From NCBI GenBank assembly GCA_002794775.1, contig NBAY01000045.1, positions 62,001-126,000 on the forward strand: a stretch of DNA of 64,000 bases, given 5' to 3'. Every line of letters starts with the position of its first letter. Position 1 is the stretch's first letter. Below the pieces are notes generated by a model. The model was not told the DNA's origin, made no database searches, and saw only the letters and a program-made list of their open reading frames with translations. A program made the position numbers and the translations under genes. Shown in pieces: positions 45,478 through 53,946 of this stretch. The stretch comes from Porodaedalea pini (lineage: Eukaryota; Basidiomycota; Agaricomycetes; Hymenochaetales; Hymenochaetaceae).

Positions 45478-46554
45478 ATGTCGACGGGAACCTTCAGCGC
45501 TCAACAGCTAGAGCAAATCGCGGCGATTGTAGCGGGCGCCTTTGCTCACCAAGCCGCAAACGCCCCAGCGGGCCCTAGCGCCGCTGCGGTACAAAACATC
45601 GACGTCGCCCGACCACGTGAATTCACTGGTGGCGACGACTACCTCGACTTCAGACGTGAAGTCCTCCTTTTTGTATCCGCGAACCCGAACCGATACCCTA
45701 CGTCGGAGAGTAAAATTTATGTAGCTCTCTCCTACCTGAAGGGTGGTAATGCGGCGACGTGGGCGCAGAACTACGTCGAGGAGTCGACAACGTCGGGAAT
45801 CGTCACCTTCACTGACAGCTGGGAGAGATTCCAGGAACGACTCGACGCCTCGTTCGACGACCCGAATCGCAAGGAGGCAGCGCTGAAGGAATTCCGGGAA
45901 AAGGTTCAGAAGGACCTCACCGCAGACAAGTTCTTCCAGCAGCTCGACGTCATCATTAAGCGCGCGGAGCTGAAGGACGACGGCATCATCTGTGATCGTC
46001 TCAAACGCGCAATGAACATCGAAGTAGTGCGTGGAGTCCTGAGATCAACGCCGGTCCCGACGAAGTACGAGGACTGGAAAAACAAGGCTATCGAGATCGA
46101 TCGCGGCGAACAACAGATCCGCGCGATCCAAAAAGGCCGCCCATTTATACCTCAGCCTCGCCCACAGCAACAACAAGGACCCCCGGCTCGCCGTCAGGTA
46201 GCGGCCCCTCACGTCGACAGACGCGACGCGACCGGCGTCACTTTCGGAGGCGCTGGTCAACCGATGGACGTCTCAATGAACGAGGCGCAACGACGACGCG
46301 CGTGCTGGATCTGCGGTGGGCTGGGCCATTTCAAGGACAAGTGCCCGCAGGGGAAACCGATCATCCAGCGCATGCTGGAGCTAATGGCACCAGGCGAACG
46401 TCGCATCCTCGCGGACGAGCTCGGCGCGATGAAGGAGTCGGCCTTCGAGGAAGTCGTAGACACTCGGAGGTCGACGGTGGAGGACTATGTGGAAGAGGAA
46501 GACAATGACGAAGAGGTCGTCGACTCGCAGGGTTTTGCGAGTGGTCAGGCGTAG
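45478..46554 (+). CDS. Gag of copy C (358 aa from first ATG)
   Basis: Structural protein forming the virus-like particle in the cytoplasm and binding genomic RNA. It has capsid-type helices ('FTGGDDYLDFRREVLLF', residues 58-74; 'YVALSYLKGGNAATWAQNY'; 'DRLKRAMNIEVVRGV'), a basic Gln/Pro-rich linker and one zinc knuckle C276-X2-C279-X4-H284-X4-C289 ('CWICGGLGHFKDKC'), then an acidic tail. ATG 45478 is the first ATG of the predicted RNA. Conserved coding upstream suggests the true N-terminus may be longer. It stops at 46552-46554, overlapping the pol frame by 46 nt. Confidence 0.93.
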   Translation: MSTGTFSAQQLEQIAAIVAGAFAHQAANAPAGPSAAAVQNIDVARPREFTGGDDYLDFRREVLLFVSANPNRYPTSESKIYVALSYLKGGNAATWAQNYVEESTTSGIVTFTDSWERFQERLDASFDDPNRKEAALKEFREKVQKDLTADKFFQQLDVIIKRAELKDDGIICDRLKRAMNIEVVRGVLRSTPVPTKYEDWKNKAIEIDRGEQQIRAIQKGRPFIPQPRPQQQQGPPARRQVAAPHVDRRDATGVTFGGAGQPMDVSMNEAQRRRACWICGGLGHFKDKCPQGKPIIQRMLELMAPGERRILADELGAMKESAFEEVVDTRRSTVEDYVEEEDNDEEVVDSQGFASGQA

Positions 46555-46572
46555 CCATCGGGGCGACTGACC
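46530..46572 (+). promoter_or_regulatory. Predicted -1 ribosomal frameshift signal (gag to pol)
   Basis: The heptamer GGGTTTT (46530-46536) is read G GGT TTT in gag, fitting the X XXY YYZ rule. After 6 nt, GGTCAG (46543-46548) can pair with CTGACC (46567-46572) across the gag stop. The pol frame is closed by TGA at 46506-46508 and open from 46509, so only -1 slippage in 46509-46554 joins them. Heptamer and stem are conserved in copies A (13651-13657) and B (24623-24629). Confidence 0.7.
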
Positions 46573-49500
46573 GAGAAGAACAAGGGACTTCGAATCCGGA
46601 TCCGCTAAAATATAACCAACCGTCTGTACAATACGTAGATGCAAACGACGTTGATGGTTTTCCCGATTACGAAGTCCCCACCGGTGTGAAAGAAAGTGAA
46701 GAGCACGAGCAGCTGTTCATGAGAGGAACTGGCGGACGCCAGCTGGACCTTCTCCTGAACGTCGGACACAGCGTGGAAGGTGAAGTGAGGGAGGTAGACG
46801 CGCACGCGCTTGTGGATTCGGGATGTACGGGATCGTGCATTGACGTGAGATTCGTCGAACGATATGGGCTGGAGACGAAACGATATATCCGACCCCTTGC
46901 GGTACTTAATGCCGACGGCACACACAACGAAGCCGGGTTGATCGAGGAGTACGTCGACGTTGAACTTACGATCGGTCACCATAAGGAACGGATCGTCCTG
47001 GCGGTAACCTCTCTGGCATCGTCTAACATCTTCTTGGGGTACGACTGGCTTCGACGGCACAACCCAGAGGTCGACTGGAAGACGGGGACGCTCGACTTCA
47101 CTCGCTGCCCGAGCGGATGCGTGGTGGAGAAGGCTGTAGAGGACGGCATGCGGAAGGTGTGGGAGGTGGCGGAAGAGACGGGGAGGATGAGAGAGGTGCG
47201 AATGGACAAGGCGTCCTGGCCCGCATACCTCGACGATTACGCCGATGTCTTCTCGGAGAAGGGATTCGAGAAACTACCGGAACACCGACCCTGGGACCAT
47301 GTTATCGACTTGAAGCCCGACTTCAAACCAAGCGACTGTAAAATCTATCCGCTCACGCCAACTGAGCAACAGTCACTCAAGGACTTCCTCGACGAAAATC
47401 TGAAATCGGGTCGCATTCGACGGTCGATATCGCCAATGGCGTCGCCCTTCTTCTTCATCAAGAAGGCCGACAAGTCGCTACGCCCGATCCAGGACTACCG
47501 TAAGCTTAATGACGGCACGATCAAGAATAAGTATCCCCTTCCTCTCATCGACGAACTTGTCGACAAGGTCAAGAAAGCGAAGTACATCACTAAGCTTGAC
47601 CTTCGATGGGGGTACTACAATGTCCGGATCCGCGAAGGCGACGAATGGAAGGCAGCTTTTCGCACGAACATGGGCCTCTTCGAACCGACGGTCATGTTCT
47701 TTGGTCTCTGCAACGCCCCGGCGACGTTCCAGGCTTTTGTCAATCACATCTTCAAGGAACTGATTTACGCTAACCTGATCATCGTATACCTCGACGACAT
47801 ATTGATTCTCTCGGAAACCATTGAGGAACATATAGACACGTCGAGGCGTGTCCTTCAGATCCTTCGAGAGAATGGCCTATACCTGAAGCCGGAGAAGTGC
47901 GAGTTTGATGCCAAGGTCGTCAAATACCTCGGCCACATCATCGGTAATGGCGAGATCAAGGCTGACCCAGCAAAGACGGAGGCAATTGCGAACTGGCCGG
48001 TCCCACGAAACCTGAAGCAGCTACAACAGTTCCTCGGCATGGGTAACTGGCTACGACGGTTCATCAAGGACTACAGCAAGGTGGTCCATCCGCTGACGTC
48101 GTTAACGGGCAAGAAGGACTGGGTATGGGAGACCGAACAGCAGGAGGCGTTCGAGGAGCTGAGACGACGTCTCTGCTCACCTCCAGTCCTAGCCATCGCC
48201 AACGACGAGGGTCCTTTCCGCGTAGAAGCGGACTCGTCAAACTTTGCGCTCGGCGGTGTGTTGTTACAGAAGCAGGAAGGGAAGTGGAGGGTGATTGCCT
48301 ATAGGTCAGAAGCACTCCTGCCCGCTGAACGAAACTACGAGATCTACGACAAGGAGATGCTCGCGATCGTTTCGGCGCTCAAGGAATGGCGACAATACCT
48401 CCTCGGCGCTCGCCACAAGATCGAAATCTGGTCCGACCACGCTAACCTCACCTACTTCAGGTCAGCGCAGAAGCTGAGCTACCGTCAAGCCCGCTGGCGA
48501 ACCGAACTCGAGGAGTTTGACTTCCACCTCGAACACAAGTCGGGGAAGACGATGGGCAAGGCAGATTTACTGTCGCGCAAAGCAGGCTATGATGAGGGAA
48601 AGGATGACAACGACGACGTCGTGTTCATCAAGGACAAGTGGCTAAATCGTGGAGTGGTCAGAACGTCACGGGAGGAAGTGTTGGAACGAGTGGGTGACGC
48701 GCAGAGGGCGCAGGACGGGTCGGAAAGGCCGACGAATATGGTAGAGGTCGACGGGTTGTGGCGGATGAAAGGCAAGGTGTACGTGCCATCGACGATGAAG
48801 GAAGCGGTGTTGCGGGAGTGCCACGACTCGACCCTGGCAGGACATCCCGGATCGTCGAAGACGGTCGAACTGGTACGTCGAGACTTCTGGTGGGCGTCGA
48901 TGTTCTCCGATGTCCGAGCATACGTCCGAGGATGCGACCGTTGCCAACGGACGAAGGCTCTGAGGGCATCGAGGTCGAGGCCACTTCATCCTAACGCAAT
49001 CCCTGAAGGTCCCTGGGAGATCGTCACGGTCGACCTAATCGGAGAGCTCCCGGACTCCAAGGGACACAACGCGATCTGCGTCTTCGTGGATAGGTTCTCG
49101 AAGCAGATGCACGCGATTCTGACGACGACAAAACTGTCAGCAGAAGGCATGGCCCAGCTGTACCGCGATCATGTCTTCCGCCTCCACGGCTTGCCGAAGA
49201 AGATTATCCATGACCGCGGCACGCAGTTCGACGCATCGATGATGAAGGAGCTGTACAAACTCCTACACATCGAGGGCAACCCGTCAACGGCATACCACCC
49301 GCAAACGGACGGTCAGACGGAACGCGTTAACCAAGAGCTCGAACAATACCTCCGACTCTTCGTTGACCATCGGCAGTCGGACTGGAAGGACTGGCTCCCT
49401 CTCGCAGAGTTCGCCTACAACAACCGCGAACATTCGGCGACGAAGATGTCACCCTTCTACGCGAACACTGGACGTCACCCTAGGAGCTTCGACACCATAC

Positions 49501-50180
49501 GAACGTCCTCTGCCAACATGTCGGCAGAAGAATTCGCGAAGCACATCAAGGAGACCCATCGCGCGGCAAGGGACAATCTGGTCAAGGCAGCTGAAGACAT
49601 GAAACGCTACCATGACAGGACGGCAGGAGCATCGGTGGAATACAAGACTGGCGATAAGGTCTTCCTCGACGGACGAAATATCAGCACGGACTCGCCCACG
49701 AAGAAGCTTGCCGACAAATGGTACGGTCCCTTCGACATTGTCGACAAGGTAGGAGCGAGCGCCTACAAGCTCAAGCTCCCCAAACGATGGAGAAAGGTCC
49801 ACCCTGTCTTCAATGAAGCCCTGTTGAAACCTGCCATCGAACCGTCCTTTGAAAGCCAGAAGCAACCGCCGCCGCCACCACCGAAAATCGTCGACGACGA
49901 AGAGGAATACGAGGTCGAAAAGGTCATTGACTCACGTCTGCACCGAGGTAAACTACAATACCTCGTCAAGTGGGCCGGGTACAACGAACCTACTTGGCAG
50001 CCTGAGACGGACTTCGGCGAGAACGCGAAGGAGGCGATCGCTGAGTTCTACCTCAAACATCCCGGTGCACCTCGGAAACTCGACATCCCTCATCAACGAC
50101 TCCGTCCGCTCTTTGTCGACACCGAGCCTGACGACCGCGATCATGGTTGGTCGGGACGCCCAACCTTGAAGGGGGGGTAA
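46530..50180 (+). CDS. Pol polyprotein of copy C: protease, RT, RNase H, integrase, chromodomain
   Basis: Expressed by -1 frameshift from gag. Numbered from the GTG at 46686 (1164 codons): protease D44-S-G ('LVDSGCTGS'), RT with YLDD at 368-371, RNase H first Asp at 516 ('VEADSSN'), integrase HHCC finger from H713, and catalytic D783, D843, E879 (DD35E). A GPY/F-like module follows ('KLADKWYGPFDIV', about 1010-1020), then a C-terminal chromodomain (about 1075-1130, 'YEVEKVIDSRLHRGKLQYL', 'KWAGYNEPTWQPE'). Chromodomains steer insertion to chromatin marks. All catalytic residues are present and no stops interrupt; TAA at 50178-50180 touches the LTR. Copies A and B are broken homologs. Confidence 0.95.
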   Translation, partial: GFCEWSGVAIGATDREEQGTSNPDPLKYNQPSVQYVDANDVDGFPDYEVPTGVKESEEHEQLFMRGTGGRQLDLLLNVGHSVEGEVREVDAHALVDSGCTGSCIDVRFVERYGLETKRYIRPLAVLNADGTHNEAGLIEEYVDVELTIGHHKERIVLAVTSLASSNIFLGYDWLRRHNPEVDWKTGTLDFTRCPSGCVVEKAVEDGMRKVWEVAEETGRMREVRMDKASWPAYLDDYADVFSEKGFEKLPEHRPWDHVIDLKPDFKPSDCKIYPLTPTEQQSLKDFLDENLKSGRIRRSISPMASPFFFIKKADKSLRPIQDYRKLNDGTIKNKYPLPLIDELVDKVKKAKYITKLDLRWGYYNVRIREGDEWKAAFRTNMGLFEPTVMFFGLCNAPATFQAFVNHIFKELIYANLIIVYLDDILILSETIEEHIDTSRRVLQILRENGLYLKPEKCEFDAKVVKYLGHIIGNGEIKADPAKTEAIANWPVPRNLKQLQQFLGMGNWLRRFIKDYSKVVHPLTSLTGKKDWVWETEQQEAFEELRRRLCSPPVLAIANDEGPFRVEADSSNFALGGVLLQKQEGKWRVIAYRSEALLPAERNYEIYDKEMLAIVSALKEWRQYLLGARHKIEIWSDHANLTYFRSAQKLSYRQARWRTELEEFDFHLEHKSGKTMGKADLLSRKAGYDEGKDDNDDVVFIKDKWLNRGVVRTSREEVLERVGDAQRAQDGSERPTNMVEVDGLWRMKGKVYVPSTMKEAVLRECHDSTLAGHPGSSKTVELVRRDFWWASMFSDVRAYVRGCDRCQRTKALRASRSRPLHPNAIPEGPWEIVTVDLIGELPDSKGHNAICVFVDRFSKQMHAILTTTKLSAEGMAQLYRDHVFRLHGLPKKIIHDRGTQFDASMMKELYKLLHIEGNPSTAYHPQTDGQTERVNQELEQYLRLFVDHRQSDWKDWLPLAEFAYNNREHSATKMSPFYANTGRHPRSFDTIRTSSANMSAEEFAKHIKETHRAARDNLVKAAEDMKRYHDRTAGASVEYKTGDKVFLDGRNISTDSPTKKLADKWYGPFDIVDKVGASAYKLKLPKRWRKVHPVFNEALLKPAIEPSFESQKQPPPPPPKIVDDEEEYEVEKVIDSRLHRGKLQYLVKWAGYNEPTWQPETDFGENAKEAIAEFYLKHPGAPRKLDIPHQRLRPLFVDTEPDDRDHGWSGRPTLKGG
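50168..50177 (+). promoter_or_regulatory. Polypurine tract of copy C
   Basis: GAAGGGGGGG lies 3 bp before the 3' LTR and inside the end of pol. It is the plus-strand primer in this class and is also present in copy B (28659-28668). Confidence 0.8.
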
Positions 50181-50593
50181 TGTTAGAACCTGAACTTTCA
50201 CCTTTTCTTTATTTTCCCCTTTTACCATTTCCTTTATTATATTCGTCCTTTTTATTATATTTACCCATCTTACACAATCATTCCCACACTGCCTTCTTTC
50301 GTTCCATTCCCACTCATTATGTAATGTTAGGTAATATAGTCTCACGGTCGTCGCTATATAAGGTCTCAGGAATCGCATGAACTCCTTGTTCTGCTTTTCC
50401 TCTTACCTCCGCGACGACCTAGGTGAGACTCGTCCCCCTTGTATTAGTTTAGACTTGTATTAATCCTCTTACCTCCGCGACGACCTAGCCTGAGTAAGCG
50501 TGTCCCGAGTCTACGCTCGAGTATAGCACGTCCCAGACGACAGTCAGCCGAGGCCTGCCCAGTCCGAGTCGTCTCCCGGACTCCCGCCTAACA
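50181..50593 (+). repeat. 3' LTR of copy C
   Basis: 413 bp, no difference from 44345-44757 found by eye, followed by target duplication CTGGC. Confidence 0.95.
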
Positions 50594-50598
50594 CTGGC

Positions 50599-51427
50599 GG
50601 CAAGGTATACCAGCCGTTACCGTCAACGTCCATCCAGTCCGGCTCTGCTGCTTCGCAGTGCTCATCGTGCGAATTTTTTTCATGCATTGTCCTGCCAGCA
50701 GCATTTGCCTTGCCATTCCTACCTTGCCGCTTTCGCCATAGAGCTAGTTCATTATAAGAGTGCTACTCAGTATTCACCATCATTCCTAGCTAACTGTACT
50801 TACCCTGCACGGTCTCGCTAAACCTTGGCCGTGTTGCAGGCCGTTTATAATCTCTCCTCACTGTAGATATCTCGCCTGCAGAAGATTCGACATGGTCGAT
50901 ACCTTTCAGGTGCTTACCCACGAGCAACTCCGCAGGCATTGGTTGCGTGTGCTCAATTGTTAGCTATGTTGAAGCAAAGAGCAAGAATCTCAACTCACCC
51001 ACTGTCGAACCACACGTAAGCTCGGTCATCTTCCCACAACAACATGCTGGACATCGCAATGCTACATTGACACAGTCATACCGCAAGCCAATGGAAGCCT
51101 TTCGATCAGCGATGTACCTTACGCGAGATGATCGACGTCGCGTGCCTGTGCAACAAAGCAAACAAAGCTCATCGGCAAACGTACCGAGAACTATCCGCCA
51201 GCAAACCAAAGGCCTCTTCACAGTGCATCACAGTCCAATACATGCTCAAGTCCAGAAGAATACGCTACAAGTCCTTCGAGGTTTGCAACGCGACACTGCA
51301 CGCAAAAAGCGCTCTGAACGCGTTCAACCGCCGTCTCGCTGATCGAGGTCAACAAGGTCTTCAGCTTCAGCCACATCCAGCAAACTTGCTGGTATTGCCG
51401 CACTGCACTGTTAGGTCAAGGAGATAG
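50599..51427 (-). pseudogene. KDZ transposase, N-terminal exons (separated by copy C)
   Basis: On - the exon touching the insertion reads 'EAAEPDWMDVDGNGWYTLP', whose sense continues across copy C into 'DDDSPES'. Upstream of an intron come 'MPAELLVGKHLKGIDHVES' (M at 50939) and 'TVRRDYKRPATRPRF'. Further exons (51100-51420) hold the cysteine cluster 'DCVNVALRCPACCCGKM' and 'FCVQCRVANLEGLV'. Exon borders in the first 300 bp are uncertain. The 5' end lies close to the right TIR. Confidence 0.7.
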
Positions 51428-51938
51428 TGGTGCTCGCTGGCCTGGAAAGGAGGACGACGCCAGCCAGAGATGGCAATATTGGGCAAGTTGGCGGTCTGCC
51501 GACTCGCTTTTCACACGTAGTTAGACCATATAAAAATAATTTAGCTGCATATATATATTATAGTTTAATTTACATGAATTTAGCAAGAAAAATGAAAGCA
51601 AACAGTTTGGAATTGAGTGAGATCGTTGAGCTCATCGTGTGCAACAATGAGCTCGAAGGGTTGAACGACGCGTGGCGATGTTGATCGACGCGCGTGATGG
51701 CGAGAAGCTAAGTTGCTGGCGGCGAGGCCTGATTTAACAGGCGACGCGCGTCGCCGGCAACCGGCGGGTTGAGATACCCGGTGCCCTGAATGTCCTCGGG
51801 CTCCCAGCTATAGGGTTCAGAATTAAGCAAAGTATTAATAAGAGTATGAGCTACTACGCGACTCGGGCCTTATTAGGCACTGTAATGGCCCCCTGCTGTC
51901 ACCTCTAGTTAGGCGGGGTTATGTATGTGTCACAGGTG
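51428..51938 (-). repeat. Right TIR of the KDZ element (511 bp)
   Basis: Reverse complement of 34171-34681 with few substitutions. It ends GTGTCACAGGTG, followed by the target duplication TGAAAGGA (51939-51946). Confidence 0.9.
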
Positions 51939-52003
51939 TGAAAGGAGGCTGGAAATGACTAAACTACTTAAACGAGCAATGTCGATCATATACTCTTAAC
52001 ACT

Positions 52004-53280
52004 CAACCGTGCAGAAGAGGTCTTCACCTCGGTTCTTCACATGGACAAGGGTGAGACAAATCTTATGCTTAACTTTTGTTGTAGTATTAACTTATGCAGT
52101 GTTAGACTTTGACAAGGCAAACGAGATCCTATTTCGCCTTGGCATCATCTACAAGCAGCAGGGCAAGTGCACTGCCTCTCTCGACTGCTTCGATCGTATC
52201 CTCCGCAACCCGCCAAACCCGCTCGCGCACGCCGACATCTGGTTCCAGATCGGACATGTTTACGAGCAGCAGAAAGATCACATGCGCGCAAAGGACGCAT
52301 ACGAGCGCGTCGTGCAGGAAAACCCGGCACACGCTAAGGTCCTGCAACAGCTCGGTTGGCTATACCACCAGGATGGCTCGGCATTCCAGAATCAAGATCT
52401 CGCCATCACGTACCTCACAAAGTCCCTTGAAGCCGACCCCTCCGATGCTCAAAGTTGGTACTTTCTCGGCCGCGCCTACATGGCTGGTCAGAAATACAAC
52501 AAGGCGTACGAAGCGTATCAGCAAGCTGTCCATCGCGATGGTCGGAACCCGACTTTCTGGTGCTCCATTGGCGTGCTTTATTTCCAGACAGACCAATACC
52601 GCGAAGCGCTCAACGCTTACTCGCGAGCGATTCACATTAATCCTTACATTTCGGAAGTCTGGTTCGACCTCAGATCCTTGTATGAGGGCTGCAATAACCA
52701 GATCAGCGATGCTATCGACGCATACGCCCGTGCGAGCGAACTCGACCCAGGCAACGGCGTCATCTCGCAGCGCCTTCAGTTGCTGCGAACGGCATGGCAG
52801 ACAGGCCAGACGGTCCAAATGTCAGAGCCGCTCCCGCAAGACGTACATCCAACCGCGTACGCGAGTGCCGTAGGTCCGCCCGTGACGATGTCCGGTGGAC
52901 CGCCGCTACTCATGTCTTCGGGTCCCACACCGCGCCCGATCTTCACGCGCACTGAGTCTTGCGACCGCGCGAACGAAAATGAATTATCGCTTCCTTCACC
53001 GCATGCCACGCACGCGCCGCCGCCATTCAGAGGTGGACCTCCGTCGCCTGCCATCCTTGATGATTCGCATCGCACACCGAACCACACGCCGCTTGCTCCT
53101 ATGGATGTTGATCGCACAACTCCTCGTGATGGCTTCCCGCCGCGCGAGTCCAGCCGTTCGCGAGGGCCCGCGGGCACGCCGCAGAGTCTGCTGTTGCACC
53201 ATCCGCAGAATGGTCCTCAAGCAGCGCCTGAGCACCAGTGCGATCCTGCGTACTATAGCCGCCAACCGCGTCGACATTGA
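52004..53280 (+). pseudogene. 5'-truncated Cyc8/Ssn6-like TPR corepressor gene
   Basis: A short exon ('AEEVFTSVLHMDK', to 52050), a 49-bp intron (52051-52099) and a long exon to 53280. The product matches the middle and end of the Cyc8/Ssn6 (Tup1 partner) TPR array: 'FDKANEILFRLGIIYKQQG', 'ADIWFQIGHVYEQQKDHM', 'AKVLQQLGWLYHQDGSA', 'DAQSWYFLGRAYMAGQKYN', 'YREALNAYSRAIHINPYI', 'DAIDAYARASELDPGNG', then a Pro/Ser-rich tail. Cyc8 proteins normally have about ten TPRs; the first four or so are absent, the KDZ element lies 58 bp upstream, and no TPR coding is visible on its far side. 'WFDLRSLYEGC' replaces the usual WFDLGSLYESC. Probably a non-functional remnant. Confidence 0.75.
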
Positions 53281-53946
53281 TTCGATCCTTTTGTTTTTCT
53301 GATTTTCTTTCTTTCCGTCTCTGCGAGTCATTCCGCTCTCCTTATATGACCACTCTTTTGTATAGTCAGTCTTTGTGCAGTCTCCCCTTTCTCCATCTTT
53401 GGGCTATCGTGTTCCCTATCTATTCTTTCCAGGGCATCGGGCATTGTTATACGCCTTTTGTATGCTTCTTCAATGTGCAGCAGCTTTCTCATCAATGTAC
53501 AATAGCCAATCAAGAGTATATGCCACGAACATCGAAAGAAAATGCAGGAGAAACAGGACATGATAGACTAACGAGAGAACGCATCAACGCCATTCGGAGC
53601 TGATAGCTTGTCTCTATGATGCCTTAGCAGCATCTCGACGAAGGGAGAATGCTCAGGTCAGCATGACACATTGATGTACACAAAATCTATCTTTTGAATG
53701 CGGCTTGTAGATCGGCTTGCTTCATTTGAAAAAAAAAAAAAAAAAATTACCACCCTTCCCCACTGAAACCCCTGCATCTTATCTTGCCATTTTGTCCGAG
53801 GAGTAACAAGAATGCCGTACCCGTTTTCTATCTGGCGGGAACTGAACATGTCCTAGTTTCATCCGAGTTATCAGCATACCGGTCCCTCCCACGTGCAATA
53901 GAATTTCGGAAGGAAGGTAAAACGTACGGTGTCAAAGCTTCAAGGT
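53281..53946. other. Convergent 3' flanks of the Cyc8-like and GlyRS loci
   Basis: No gene. An 18-A tract lies at 53729-53746. It looks like 3' UTR plus simple-sequence DNA. Confidence 0.5.

Larger units (their letters stand above)
44345..50593 (+). mobile_element. Ty3/gypsy chromovirus 'copy C', complete and apparently intact
   Basis: 6,249 bp with 413-bp LTRs (44345-44757, 50181-50593) that are identical by eye, and 5-bp target duplication CTGGC (44340-44344, 50594-50598). It has a self-priming site, gag, a -1 frameshift signal, pol with all catalytic residues, a polypurine tract directly before the 3' LTR, and no nonsense codons. It is therefore very recent and potentially autonomous. It sits in an exon of the KDZ transposase, in opposite orientation. 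Chromodomain plus self-priming places it near the Tf1/sushi chromoviruses. Confidence 0.96.
34171..51938 (-). mobile_element. KDZ-superfamily DNA transposon (17.8 kb including nested gypsy copy C)
   Basis: 511-bp TIRs (34171-34681; 51428-51938) start CACCTGTGACACATACATAA. The 8-bp duplications TGAAAGGA lie at 34163-34170 and 51939-51946. Genes on - are a KDZ (Kyakuja-Dileera-Zisupton) transposase, a coatomer beta-prime fragment and two cargo genes. Without copy C and its TSD it is about 11.5 kb. Zisupton-type elements are known for 8-bp target duplications and multiple genes. Because copy C splits the transposase, this copy should not move by itself, but the TIRs look fit for mobilisation in trans. 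Confidence 0.92.

Noticed and set aside
46976..49984. Many minus-strand open frames over copy C pol
   Set aside because: They are antisense shadows of the highly biased pol coding sequence and have no recognisable product.
53729..53746. Poly-A tail of a retrocopied Cyc8
   Set aside because: The Cyc8-like locus keeps an intron (52051-52099), and the A-tract lies about 450 bp past the stop with no target duplication seen.
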